Assembly: GCA_029962745.1 (NCBI GenBank)
Contig: CM057157.1
Span: 2,094,835-2,158,834, forward strand
From: Echinometra lucunter
Lineage: Eukaryota; Echinodermata; Echinoidea; Camarodonta; Echinometridae
Length of the DNA stretch: 64,000 nt
Reading direction: 5' to 3'
The notes beneath the pieces are model-generated. The model worked only from the letters and a program-made list of their open reading frames with translations, was not told where the DNA came from and ran no database searches. Numbering within the stretch: position 1 is the stretch's first letter; each line of letters begins with the position of its first letter. The position numbers and the translations under genes were made by a program. Of this stretch, positions 37,501 to 40,479 are shown piece by piece.

Positions 37501-37820
37501 GTTCAAAATCAATTATGCAATAATCTTCGGATTGAAAAAAAAAACCCTGACTCATGTTTAAGCAGATCTGGGTAATTTCTGCATATTTAAATTTGATGTT
37601 AGAGTGGTATTTGTACTTCCAATATTGCCGCTACTTCTATCACTCAAGCTTACATTCTGTTCTGCTGATGTAATTATTGGCATGTGGCCACCGAGAGTCT
37701 CACAATGTGATCTAACGTTGTCAAAAGTCCTGTAAACGAAATCCGTAATACCGTGGTAGAAGACAAAACGGGAACCACCGAACTCGTTCTCATCTACCAA
37801 ATCACAGATCTGACACCATC
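1..37820 (-). CDS. Gene B: mosaic lectin/discoidin protein, CTLD-FN3-Cys module-EGF-stalk-F5/8C (partial at both ends)
   Basis: Exons, in transcript order: 37820-37654, 19829-19717, 19107-18962 (C-type lectin domain); 17293-16967 (FN3); 16105-15869 (cysteine module); 8083-7982 (EGF); 7198-7097 (Ser/Thr stalk); 6263-6106 and 113-1 (F5/8 type C). About 488 residues are visible. Every neighbouring pair of exons matches in phase, and the domain sequence reads smoothly across joins that split the CTLD and the discoidin domain. The modules are carbohydrate or cell-surface binding types, so a secreted or membrane-anchored adhesion or recognition protein is likely. No start codon, signal peptide or membrane span is seen. 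The C-terminus lies beyond the left edge. Further exons may hide in the 7.8-kb gap between the cysteine module and the EGF exon. The 17.8-kb intron inside the CTLD holds a 12.8-kb transposon. Confidence 0.65.
114..1140. other. Gene B intron, no gene seen
   Basis: AT-rich sequence between the two discoidin exons. The open frames here have no domain and no splice context. Confidence 0.4.
1145..1172. repeat. (TTCG)n tandem tail
   Basis: Seven TTCG units lie at the 3' end of the retrotransposon (minus strand GAAC repeats). Short tandem tails instead of poly(A) are known for CR1/L2-type elements. Confidence 0.75.
1813..2827 (-). pseudogene. Reverse transcriptase pseudogene
   Basis: Two overlapping frames (2,827-2,282 and 2,388-1,813) together cover an RT domain. 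The first ends after LLFLIYANDIV and the second resumes at SISYADYTTLFYTQPDL, so a frameshift lies within about 2,345-2,390. Both catalytic acidic positions are changed (motif A Asp to Gly; second Asp of YADD to Tyr). The thumb-like SKPKSVCFLGVQVDENLNWN follows. Confidence 0.75.
2985..3370 (-). repeat. Internal direct duplication of about 122 bp in the retrotransposon
   Basis: The stretch at 2,985-3,107 recurs almost identically at 3,247-3,369 (both contain TTCATCGGCAATGCACTGTG and GGAGTTTGTTTATGATGGAC). On the minus strand it encodes TWSIINKLLFKPKQNLPQYI and the following residues. The second copy must have arisen after or during insertion, since the element needs only one. Confidence 0.8.
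3501..5339. other. Gene B intron, no gene seen
   Basis: AT-rich sequence with one G21 run at 4,271-4,291. Long frames at 3,794-4,809 show no recognisable domain. Confidence 0.4.
5340..5880. repeat. CGAGT/ACTCG patchwork repeat
   Basis: From about 5,355 to 5,550 the sequence is dense in CTCG (ACTCGCC, GCTCG). From 5,550 to 5,800 it changes to GCGAGTT and ACGAGT. After 5,820 it returns to AACTCGC. Spacing is irregular, so this is not a simple satellite. AACTCGGCTAA at 5,861 has its inverse TTAGCCGAGTT at 5,956. Confidence 0.7.
6106..6263 (-). CDS. Gene B: F5/8 type C (discoidin) domain, N-terminal exon
   Basis: This exon is 158 nt, starting in phase 1 after TTCCTCTAG and ending in phase 0 at CAG/GTGACG. 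It encodes MESGLIPDSSLLASSEWDPD, the classic start of a discoidin domain (LGMESG.IPDS..TASS.W), then GPKRARLN and GAWNSRYNNLCQWIQ. It continues into the next exon as QWIQ/VDLLTLYRITG. Confidence 0.8.
6406..6560. repeat. GAA/AAG purine tract
   Basis: Perfect GAA repeats near 6,408-6,442, then imperfect purine-rich sequence (AAGGAGGAAGAGGAGATCAA). It lies immediately upstream of the gene B discoidin exon on the minus strand, where it is CTT-rich. Confidence 0.8.
7097..7198 (-). CDS. Gene B: Ser/Thr-rich stalk exon
   Basis: This is a 102-nt exon, phase 1-1, with donor TTG/GTAAAT. It encodes ATVTSGSSMVSTKSPPFISP and then SPRSMTNFNRTQL. The Ser/Thr/Pro content suggests an O-glycosylated linker, and its end joins the discoidin exon as TQL/GMESG. 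An alternative acceptor 10 nt further in (GCTACAG) would not change the downstream frame class. Confidence 0.55.
7982..8083 (-). CDS. Gene B: EGF-like domain
   Basis: This exon is 102 nt (34 codons), phase 1-1, with donor AAG/GTAAGA and acceptor TTCCCCAG. It encodes CDRNDCENGWCEESMQGYQC followed by HCSSGFYGKFCEQ: six cysteines in the EGF pattern, with GYQCHC and the GFYGKFC ending. No calcium-binding consensus (DxDE) precedes the first cysteine. A foldback repeat begins about 20 bp upstream of the acceptor. Confidence 0.8.
8105..8520. repeat. Foldback array of GGTTCGTTATTCCGAA units
   Basis: From 8,105 to about 8,265 the units read GGTTCGTTA.TCCGAA on the plus strand. From about 8,270 to 8,520 they read the inverse, GGAATAACGAACCTT. 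The switch point is near 8,270. About a dozen degenerate units are present. The array begins about 20 bp from the EGF exon acceptor. Confidence 0.75.
8588..8634. repeat. (TA)n microsatellite
   Basis: An uninterrupted TA run, preceded by a TG-rich tract from 8,536. It abuts the Penelope-like element. Confidence 0.9.
8636..9950 (-). mobile_element. Penelope-like element, 3' part with GIY-YIG endonuclease remnant
   Basis: The minus-strand reading at 9,934-9,671 gives CKSSWMIFNHSECGLQYVGK and LCTRLNNTRSEIINHDSP, matching the C-terminal GIY-YIG region of Penelope-like elements. After a shift in an A run near 9,640 it continues EPHIILKRQSYWISKLHTLR and SHGINANP with a stop at 9,551. Downstream lie a duplicated 130-bp block and, near 8,690-8,740, CTGAAGCCCCGAGGAGACCT followed by GGGTCGAAAGCTCGG. 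This is like the motif at the ends of such elements, where hammerhead ribozymes have been reported. Both sides abut (TA)n microsatellites. Confidence 0.65.
9246..9507. repeat. Tandem duplication of about 130 bp
   Basis: GAAACATGCCTGGAAA.AATT begins copies at 9,246 and 9,376. Both run to a TAGGGAT(C/T)AAG end. They lie in the noncoding 3' region of the Penelope-like element. Confidence 0.75.
9960..10026. repeat. (CA)n(TA)n compound microsatellite
   Basis: A CA run to 9,985 followed by a TA run to 10,026, at the 5' side of the Penelope-like element. Confidence 0.9.
10472..10518. repeat. (TA)n microsatellite
   Basis: An uninterrupted TA run in a gene B intron. Confidence 0.9.
11150..11296. repeat. 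ATT-rich microsatellite
   Basis: ATT/ATTATC units with scattered changes. Similar tracts lie at 12,951-13,110 and 15,190-15,345. Confidence 0.85.
13315..14964 (+). repeat. Tandem duplication of about 0.8 kb
   Basis: Unit 1 (13,315-14,116) and unit 2 (14,140-14,964) share start (CTTTATTCCATTTGTCGACG) and end (CTTAGTTTAATAATGCAT). Identity is about 90% by eye. Unit 1 has CACGCGGAAAAAAAGGAAC where unit 2 has a G19 run. There is no gene content. Confidence 0.85.
15869..16105 (-). CDS. Gene B: unrecognised five-cysteine module
   Basis: This exon is 237 nt (79 codons), phase 1-1, with acceptor CACTACAG and donor CTG/GTAAGT. It encodes LLVGAETGNELKSCCRDGLA and then FFECPVKK, SANCPRKL and HRVCRFP. 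Two potential N-glycosylation sites (NYT, NGT) suggest it is extracellular. The five cysteines (CC, C, C, C) do not match a domain I know. It may pair with the following EGF region, since the join reads RVCRFP/ACDRNDC. Confidence 0.65.
16967..17293 (-). CDS. Gene B: fibronectin type III domain
   Basis: This single exon of 327 nt (109 codons) is phase 1-1, with acceptor CATTCAG and donor AAG/GTAGGT. FN3 landmarks are PPTLIEKPEARE, IAIRWARWN (core Trp), GPVLAYKIYV (C-strand Tyr), and GLESGRLYVIQITVIRD (the Leu and Tyr of strands E and F). One complete FN3 module in one phase 1-1 exon is the usual shuffled form. Confidence 0.85.
18116..18490. mobile_element. 375-bp inverted-repeat element (MITE-like)
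   Basis: Arms of about 58 bp start CTCGGGTCGCG and contain CGCGCTGGAAAACACT, GGGTCG and GCTGGGTA. The right arm is the inverse. The interior is AT-rich and noncoding. No clear target duplication is seen. It lies between the FN3 and lectin exons of gene B. Confidence 0.6.
18962..19107 (-). CDS. Gene B: C-type lectin domain, C-terminal exon
   Basis: This exon is 146 nt, phase 2 to phase 1. Acceptor TCATTAAG gives G/YTNWASVTSNASGHRCVHMI, then GQWNRSDCTLPRRHICQIP with the conserved terminal cysteines. The usual calcium/sugar motif EPN or QPD is absent from the loop (WASVTSNAS), and the WND motif is altered (QWNRSDC). Canonical Ca-dependent sugar binding is therefore unlikely. Confidence 0.8.
19717..19829 (-). 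CDS. Gene B: C-type lectin domain, middle exon
   Basis: This exon is 113 nt, phase 0 to phase 2, with acceptor TATGGACAG and donor GG/GTATAC. It encodes EFLAERFPRDSELSRYWIGL, the hallmark WIGL motif of CTLDs, followed by EDMDNNNVFTWTDGTEL. It continues the previous exon as TSAEQN/EFLAERF. Confidence 0.8.
20235..20690. repeat. Left subterminal array of GTGTTAA/TTAACACC units
   Basis: More than twenty copies of a GGTGTTAA-type core occur in both orientations, often back to back as small palindromes (TTAACACC and GGTGTTA). The last 150 bp have a variant carrying ACACCTATAGGTGTT and CACCCACAGGTGTTA. These are likely the protein binding sites of the element end. Confidence 0.75.
21030..21780. repeat. 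Direct repeat pair inside the transposon
   Basis: A block of about 150 bp at 21,030-21,185 (TTACATTAATTTCCATTCAA, TAGTCCCAACAAATCCATCA) recurs at about 21,610-21,780 with around 85% similarity by eye. The two copies are in the same orientation. They lie in the noncoding left part where the rest of ORF2 would be expected. Confidence 0.6.
21809..22140 (+). mobile_element. Fragment with a mariner-like end
   Basis: TATACAGGGTGGCCCAGAAA at 21,811 resembles the TA-flanked ends of Tc1/mariner-type elements (CAGGGTG.CCCA.AAAG). I could not find the inverse end nearby, so only one terminus is supported. It replaces the region where the downstream half of ORF2 would lie. Confidence 0.35.
22145..22307. 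repeat. Inverted repeat, 61-bp arms with 41-bp loop
   Basis: The arms 22,145-22,205 and 22,247-22,307 match at 57 of 61 positions by my alignment (ATGGACGAGAG...GTGGGAGGGGCAGAC...CACTGTGAAT). It interrupts the ORF2 reading frame, so it marks the truncation point. Confidence 0.8.
22249..22811 (-). CDS. Transposon ORF2: N-terminal part of a C2H2-finger transposase, frameshifted and truncated
   Basis: The ATG at 22,811 follows an in-frame TAA. The reading MLRCINCKTRRQFPSIHHLF and HLRYIHGI, then CGQGACARTFNTFSGFRKHL and KKFHQ, gives one or two C2H2-type finger pairs at the N-terminus. This is as in the putative transposases of animal EnSpm-like elements (from memory of the family). At about 22,565 the frame breaks in a T5 run; one base more would restore DVNDTSIEEGFVDNID and the following QEDIEQLAFTFIANLSSRPT. 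The homology then ends inside a 61-bp-arm hairpin near 22,307. The catalytic part expected downstream is absent, so this copy cannot make a full transposase. Confidence 0.6.
22854..23183 (-). CDS. Transposon ORF1 last exon
   Basis: This exon is 330 nt, starting in phase 0 after TTCTTTCAG and ending with TAG at 22,854. It encodes SGASLEHFLESRKNKQMQPY, RIDQFFVIVDHLAIPCSDIS, FDTLLKTHYVFRLHYARPLH, NFWTFIQTIIYNID and RVRELRSKLSNFAK. This is the best conserved part of the protein and has no internal stop. Confidence 0.75.
   Translation of the reverse strand, partial: SGASLEHFLESRKNKQMQPYLLARGMSQERIDQFFVIVDHLAIPCSDISPISAFDTLLKTHYVFRLHYARPLHNFWTFIQTIIYNIDPKTTNESPRVRELRSKLSNFAK
22854..32749 (-). CDS. 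Transposon ORF1: multi-exon accessory protein (middle part not found)
   Basis: Recognised exons: 32749-32653 (start, MIVRVVKRHPPGVKNQKKIV), 30644-30486, 29612-29380 (Ser/Pro/Ala-rich linker), 29052-28916, [gap], 24041-23914, 23183-22854 (stop TAG). Phases agree across exons 1-4 and across the last two. The N-terminal 80 residues (RTKFGF, VRFVDNSDGAEV, ELMVL) look like a ubiquitin-like PB1/CIDE-N type fold, though this is inferred. Later motifs are LVNLLVHHMMEMHG, LEILILLCLLPPVNQGRKG, and FDTLLKTHYVF with LHNFWTFIQTIIYNID and SPRVRELRSKL. These recall repeated uncharacterised or SAMD3-like proteins of fish and invertebrates. Exon 4 ends in phase 2 and the exon at 24,041 starts in phase 1, so at least one exon is missing; the nested insertions lie in that gap. 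The role in transposition is unknown. Confidence 0.6.
23914..24041 (-). CDS. Transposon ORF1 penultimate exon
   Basis: This exon is 128 nt, phase 1 to 0, with acceptor TCATACAG and donor AAG/GTATGT. It encodes WDASTLEILILLCLLPPVNQ and then GRKGLSKVSVLSAIDHLLQF. The LLPP..QGRKG..K.S...AID.L..F pattern links it to the last exon, which follows in phase. Confidence 0.7.
24948..25678. mobile_element. 731-bp inverted-repeat element filled with a 13-bp palindrome
   Basis: The ends are GCTTTTCACACCTC and its exact inverse GAGGTGTGAAAAGC. Inside are about nine copies of TAGTCCGGGACTA or close variants. No coding capacity is seen. The target duplication is unclear. It lies in the ORF1 intron of the large transposon. 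Confidence 0.65.
25950..27352. mobile_element. 1.4-kb hAT-like nonautonomous element
   Basis: The termini are CAGGGATGCCAG and the inverse CTGGCATCCCTG, and AATAAG is duplicated on both sides (25,944-25,949 and 27,353-27,358). CAGGG(G/A)TGCCA ends are typical of hAT elements, but hAT elements normally give 8-bp duplications; here I see six perfect bases. It contains GCGCGAAGCGC repeats near the left end. No transposase is visible. Confidence 0.65.
27560..28915. other. Unassigned part of ORF1 intron
   Basis: This is a stretch with many CG-containing GCGC words at 27,940-28,700. I expected the missing ORF1 exon here and did not find it on the minus strand. A plus-strand open frame of 116 codons at 28,089-28,439 has no recognisable domain. 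Confidence 0.3.
28916..29052 (-). CDS. Transposon ORF1 exon 4: conserved helical motif
   Basis: This exon is 137 nt, phase 0 to 2, with acceptor TTTCTTTCAG and donor TGG/GTAAGT. It encodes LIERILQATPAGEAVLSEYK and then RDTTRKILVNLLVHHMMEMH. The LVN-LLVHHMME-HG pattern is a strong family signature, recalled from repeated uncharacterised animal proteins. Confidence 0.65.
29380..29612 (-). CDS. Transposon ORF1 exon 3: low-complexity linker
   Basis: This exon is 233 nt, phase 1 to 0, with acceptor CCTTTCAG and donor ACG/GTATAT. The translation is rich in Ser, Ala and Pro (SAVPASALPSEAPPSSLDDP and on to SSMEDSAT). It is probably a flexible linker between the N-terminal fold and the helical core. 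Confidence 0.6.
30486..30644 (-). CDS. Transposon ORF1 exon 2: ubiquitin-like N-terminal segment
   Basis: This exon is 159 nt, phase 1-1, with acceptor TTCTTGCAG and donor TTG/GTAAGT. It encodes RTKFGFSSDQSVRFVDNSDG and then ELLTATGGTVELMVLLENED. The alternating strand-like pattern and terminal ELMVL suggest a small beta-grasp fold (inference). Confidence 0.65.
31640..32160. repeat. CTAG-rich tract with GCATGCTTGC palindromes
   Basis: TCTAGATCTAG, CTAGACTAGACTTT and CTAGGCCTAGATCTAGGTCT recur. Between them, 31,905-31,970 holds interlocking GCTTGCATGCTTGCACGCAA palindromic words. It lies inside the large transposon between its first two ORF1 exons. Confidence 0.6.
32230..32480 (+). mobile_element. 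Possible retroposon 3' end with TTGAAAC tail
   Basis: AAGGTTTTGAATAAAATAAA is followed by (CTTGAAA) repeats at 32,456-32,478. A short tandem tail after an AATAAA-like word is typical of CR1/L2-mobilised elements. The upstream boundary is a guess. Confidence 0.35.
32653..32749 (-). CDS. Transposon ORF1 exon 1
   Basis: This is a 97-nt coding part with ATG at 32,747-32,749. It encodes MIVRVVKRHPPGVKNQKKIV and then IFDGDHDKFVNS, and ends in phase 1 at AGTG/GTAAGA. It sits about 320 bp inside the right terminal repeat, as expected for the first exon of a gene read inward from that end. Confidence 0.65.
32880..33071. repeat. Right subterminal array of the transposon
   Basis: Copies of ACACCAGCTGGTGTTA, TTAACACC and ACACC/GGTGT run up to the terminal CACCGTAGTTTTTGCAGTG. 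It is shorter than the left array but uses the same core motif. Confidence 0.7.
33348..34353. mobile_element. 1-kb inverted-repeat element with GGGCGCGTTTCATGAAAC ends
   Basis: The left end GGGCGCGTTTCATGAAACC and the right end GGTTTCTTGAAACGCGCCC are inverse with one mismatch. Weaker inverse similarity (GACATCTC, TTGTCGCTG) continues inward. The centre is AT-rich. It lies about 280 bp beyond the right end of the 12.8-kb transposon. Confidence 0.55.
35330..36160. repeat. Degenerate array of AAGTGCCCTTTT units
   Basis: Dozens of GTGCCC(T)TTTT, AAGTGCCCTTT and ATAAGTGC.CCTTTT words recur every 20-40 bp over 830 bp with no other content. It looks like an old, diverged minisatellite. It lies in the lectin-domain intron of gene B. 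Confidence 0.7.
37654..37820 (-). CDS. Gene B: C-type lectin domain, N-terminal exon
   Basis: This exon is 167 nt, starting in phase 1 after ATATCATAG and ending in phase 0 at AAT/GTAAGC. It encodes WCQICDLVDENEFGGSRFVF and then a CTLD start (YRTFDNVRSHCETLGGHMPI, ITSAEQN). The Cys, the alanine-like helix region and the LGGHMPIIT strand match the first half of a CTLD. The next exon completes the helix directly. Confidence 0.7.
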
Positions 37821-38189
37821 CTATGATATCAAACGAAATCACACTGGTTAATCTCATTGGAGATTTTTAAGTTATAATATATATGGTTTTTTTTTTACTT
37901 CAAACTTAAGCTCAAATGAAAATTTGCTTACGACATGCATTACCTCATATCACCATCATCATGTCTACAAATCTGACTGTAAAAACCCTCCTTGCTTAGA
38001 ATTAACTAAGTAATCAAATTATAACAAGGATTATAAGTTTTTGATAATGCTAATAAGAGAAGAATTTGCTATGGACGTCATGAGGCTAAACTTAATCCAC
38101 TTTCTCGATGACCCGCCTATGAAATGACCCTTTGAGTACACTGCTACTGCTGCTGATGGTACTATTGCCAAAACAACAAGAACAACAAC

Positions 38190-38374
38190 AACGAAGACGA
38201 CGACGACGACTACTACTACTACTACTACTACTACTAATATGATTATTACTACTTAGTGGTTTTTTTTCGGTTTTTTTAGAGATGAAATAAACGAACTACT
38301 ACTACTACTACTACTAATATGATTATTACTACTTTGTGGGGTTTTTTTCGGTTTTTTAGAGATGAAATAAACGA

Positions 38375-38427
<53 letters not shown>

Positions 38428-38438
38428 AACTACTGCTA

Positions 38439-38470
<32 letters not shown>

Positions 38471-38505
38471 CCTACTCCTACTACTACTACTGCTGCTGCT
38501 GCTGC
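38190..38505 (+). repeat. (CTA)n microsatellite with two captured retroelement tails
   Basis: Long CTA runs include a duplicated 83-bp unit that contains TTTTTAGAGATGAAATAAAC followed by GAACTACTAC (ending near 38,300 and 38,383). The 20-mer is identical to the 3' end of the retrotransposon at 1.16 kb. Confidence 0.75.
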
Positions 38506-38693
38506 TACATCTAAGACTAGTTATAGAGGTAGGTCGGTGACCTTGTTGTTGTTGTTGTTGTTGTAGAAGTATAATCAGATAATCATAAAATAATGAAAGT
38601 TTTCCATCACAATATCATCATCGGTATCCAACCAATAATAAAGCTTTTTGAAGGGACCTTGATACATACAAATACGTATAATTCCAAATGTAC

Positions 38694-38919
38694 CTTGGTG
38701 AGATGAGAGGAGAACGGCAACGACGAATTGTAGCAGCATTTCGATTGTTCACGGCCAATTCTGACGAACCACAATTTGAAATAGTTGTTCGCTGCGAGTC
38801 AAACCTGTTATTCGACTCACAGCTAAACTTGATGGAACATGAATGCCATGCCCAATTGATCCGCCTAGTTTGCCTCAAGTCATGTTTGCAATTGCCACTC
38901 ACGCACGGTGCGTTCCCAC
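38694..38919 (-). CDS. Possible cysteine-rich exon upstream of gene B (CCP-like, uncertain)
   Basis: This 226-nt open stretch lies between a T-rich tract ending ATATGAAG and an AAG/GTACAT donor. Read from phase 1 it gives GNAPCVSGNCKHDLRQTRRI and then HSCSIKFSCESNN and ISNCGSSELA to RRC. The FSC...NC...RRC spacing faintly recalls a sushi/CCP domain. It ends in phase 2, which does not fit the phase-1 start of the CTLD exon at 37,820. Either another exon lies between them or this is not a coding exon. Confidence 0.3.
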
Positions 38920-39994
38920 CTTCATATGATCGTAGAATTAAAAAAAAAATGTAATTACAGCAATGAACCTAATGAAAATGATGTCGTATTACGCATACGA
39001 ACAAACAACAAAACCGAGTTTTCCGGGTACTTCTAACAATAAAAATGAATAATTCTAAAAATGATAACATATTACAGCAAATATACCGTGCTGCAATGGC
39101 GTTACATCATCAACAACCTTATGGGTTTGATAATAATTGGTTATAGGCCTATCGTATTTTGGGGTCGAGGCTCATGCATCCCCGATTCTATTGTTGGACC
39201 AGCCTTTCATGGCACTTGTTTTCATAAGCTGGCAGTTTTTGAGAAATGTTATGTTTGGATTCCTTTGACGGTGCTCTTTGAGGATAATTCACAGAAGATG
39301 GTCCTGGTGATGTTACTTCAAAGACAAACTGAGATTATACAGATAAATGAGCACCTTCAGGGTCACCTGTGTTAAGAAAAACCTTATTTTTGGAAAAGCT
39401 TCTGTGCACTTCTTACTGATGTGTTTACTCCTCATTTTTAATACACCCCTCACCTGTTTTTGATGTGCGCGTTCATATTTTACTCAACATGTTCAACATG
39501 ATATTCCCTTCTGAAAAATAAATCCCACTGTAAAATTAATTGCATACTTAATTTTTTTTTACAGCTTACTTCACGGCAGACACCACAAACTTATTAAGTA
39601 GACTTTAATAGTGTAAAGTTTCATGGCTGTTCCTCGCCTTTATTACTGTAGGTGGCGCTATACCACAAATTCCAGCCGCAGCGATAAGGCCATGTGTGGT
39701 GGAAAAAGTTACCGTGCACTTTTATCTAGAAAAGATACAAAATTATGGCAATTCGACATGTAATTTTTCCTTTTTTAAAATCCTTTTTAAAAATTTTTCC
39801 AGATTTTCCAGATTTTTTTTTTTTCGCCCGAAAGGCACTAATTACAGTGTGAAAGGAAACAAAGTGGGTCAATTCACACTGCAAGCGTCCTTGAAGCTAT
39901 TTTTCAGTCGATCATTGAGTATCCAATTTAATTTCAATTCATCATGTGTTTGTGATGTGCGCGCTCATCTGTGAAGATTTAAAATTCACTTTAT

Positions 39995-40479
39995 CACTGC
40001 AAAAAGAGCTGTGTTAGATTTAACACCAATCTAACACCGCCCCAATGTTAATATAGGACCACACCATCAGGTGTTGAAACTATACCGTGATTGTGTTGAA
40101 AAGTAATAACCTGGCCCTTCTTGGTGTTAATTTGACAATGCAGTTGGTGATATTTTTGACGCTGCGCTGGTGTTGATTCAACAGTGACACTGCAAGGTGT
40201 TTATTTGACACCGCAGGTGGTAATTTCAGTGGTACGACACCAGCCCAGTGTAAATAGGAGACCACACCGTGTGGTGTTACTGTGGTGTAAATGTGTTCAC
40301 AATTTTTTTTTACCAACGTAATGTAGTTTAGCGGGAAATTCTGGAACAAATTAAACCCTAATAAAGTCGTTTTAGATTTTGAAGTGACACGCATGGGTGT
40401 TAATGTAACACCATGCATGAACACCGGCAATTTAACTCCAGCTTGGTGTTGCATACTTAACCCCTGACTTTTTGCGGTG
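39995..40479. mobile_element. 485-bp nonautonomous relative of the large CACTA-type element
   Basis: It starts CACTGCAAAAAG and ends CTTTTTGCGGTG, with AT on both sides (39,993-39,994 and 40,480-40,481) as a 2-bp target duplication. The interior is packed with TTAACACC, GGTGTTA and ACACC...GGTGT pairs, the same core as the subterminal arrays at 20.2 and 33.0 kb. It has no coding capacity. It lies upstream of the gene B lectin exon. Confidence 0.7.

Noticed and set aside
39230..39375. Minus-strand FEVTSPGPSS reading that looked like the end of an FN3 domain
   Set aside because: No upstream FN3 strands, and stops in the frames required by phase-1 acceptors.
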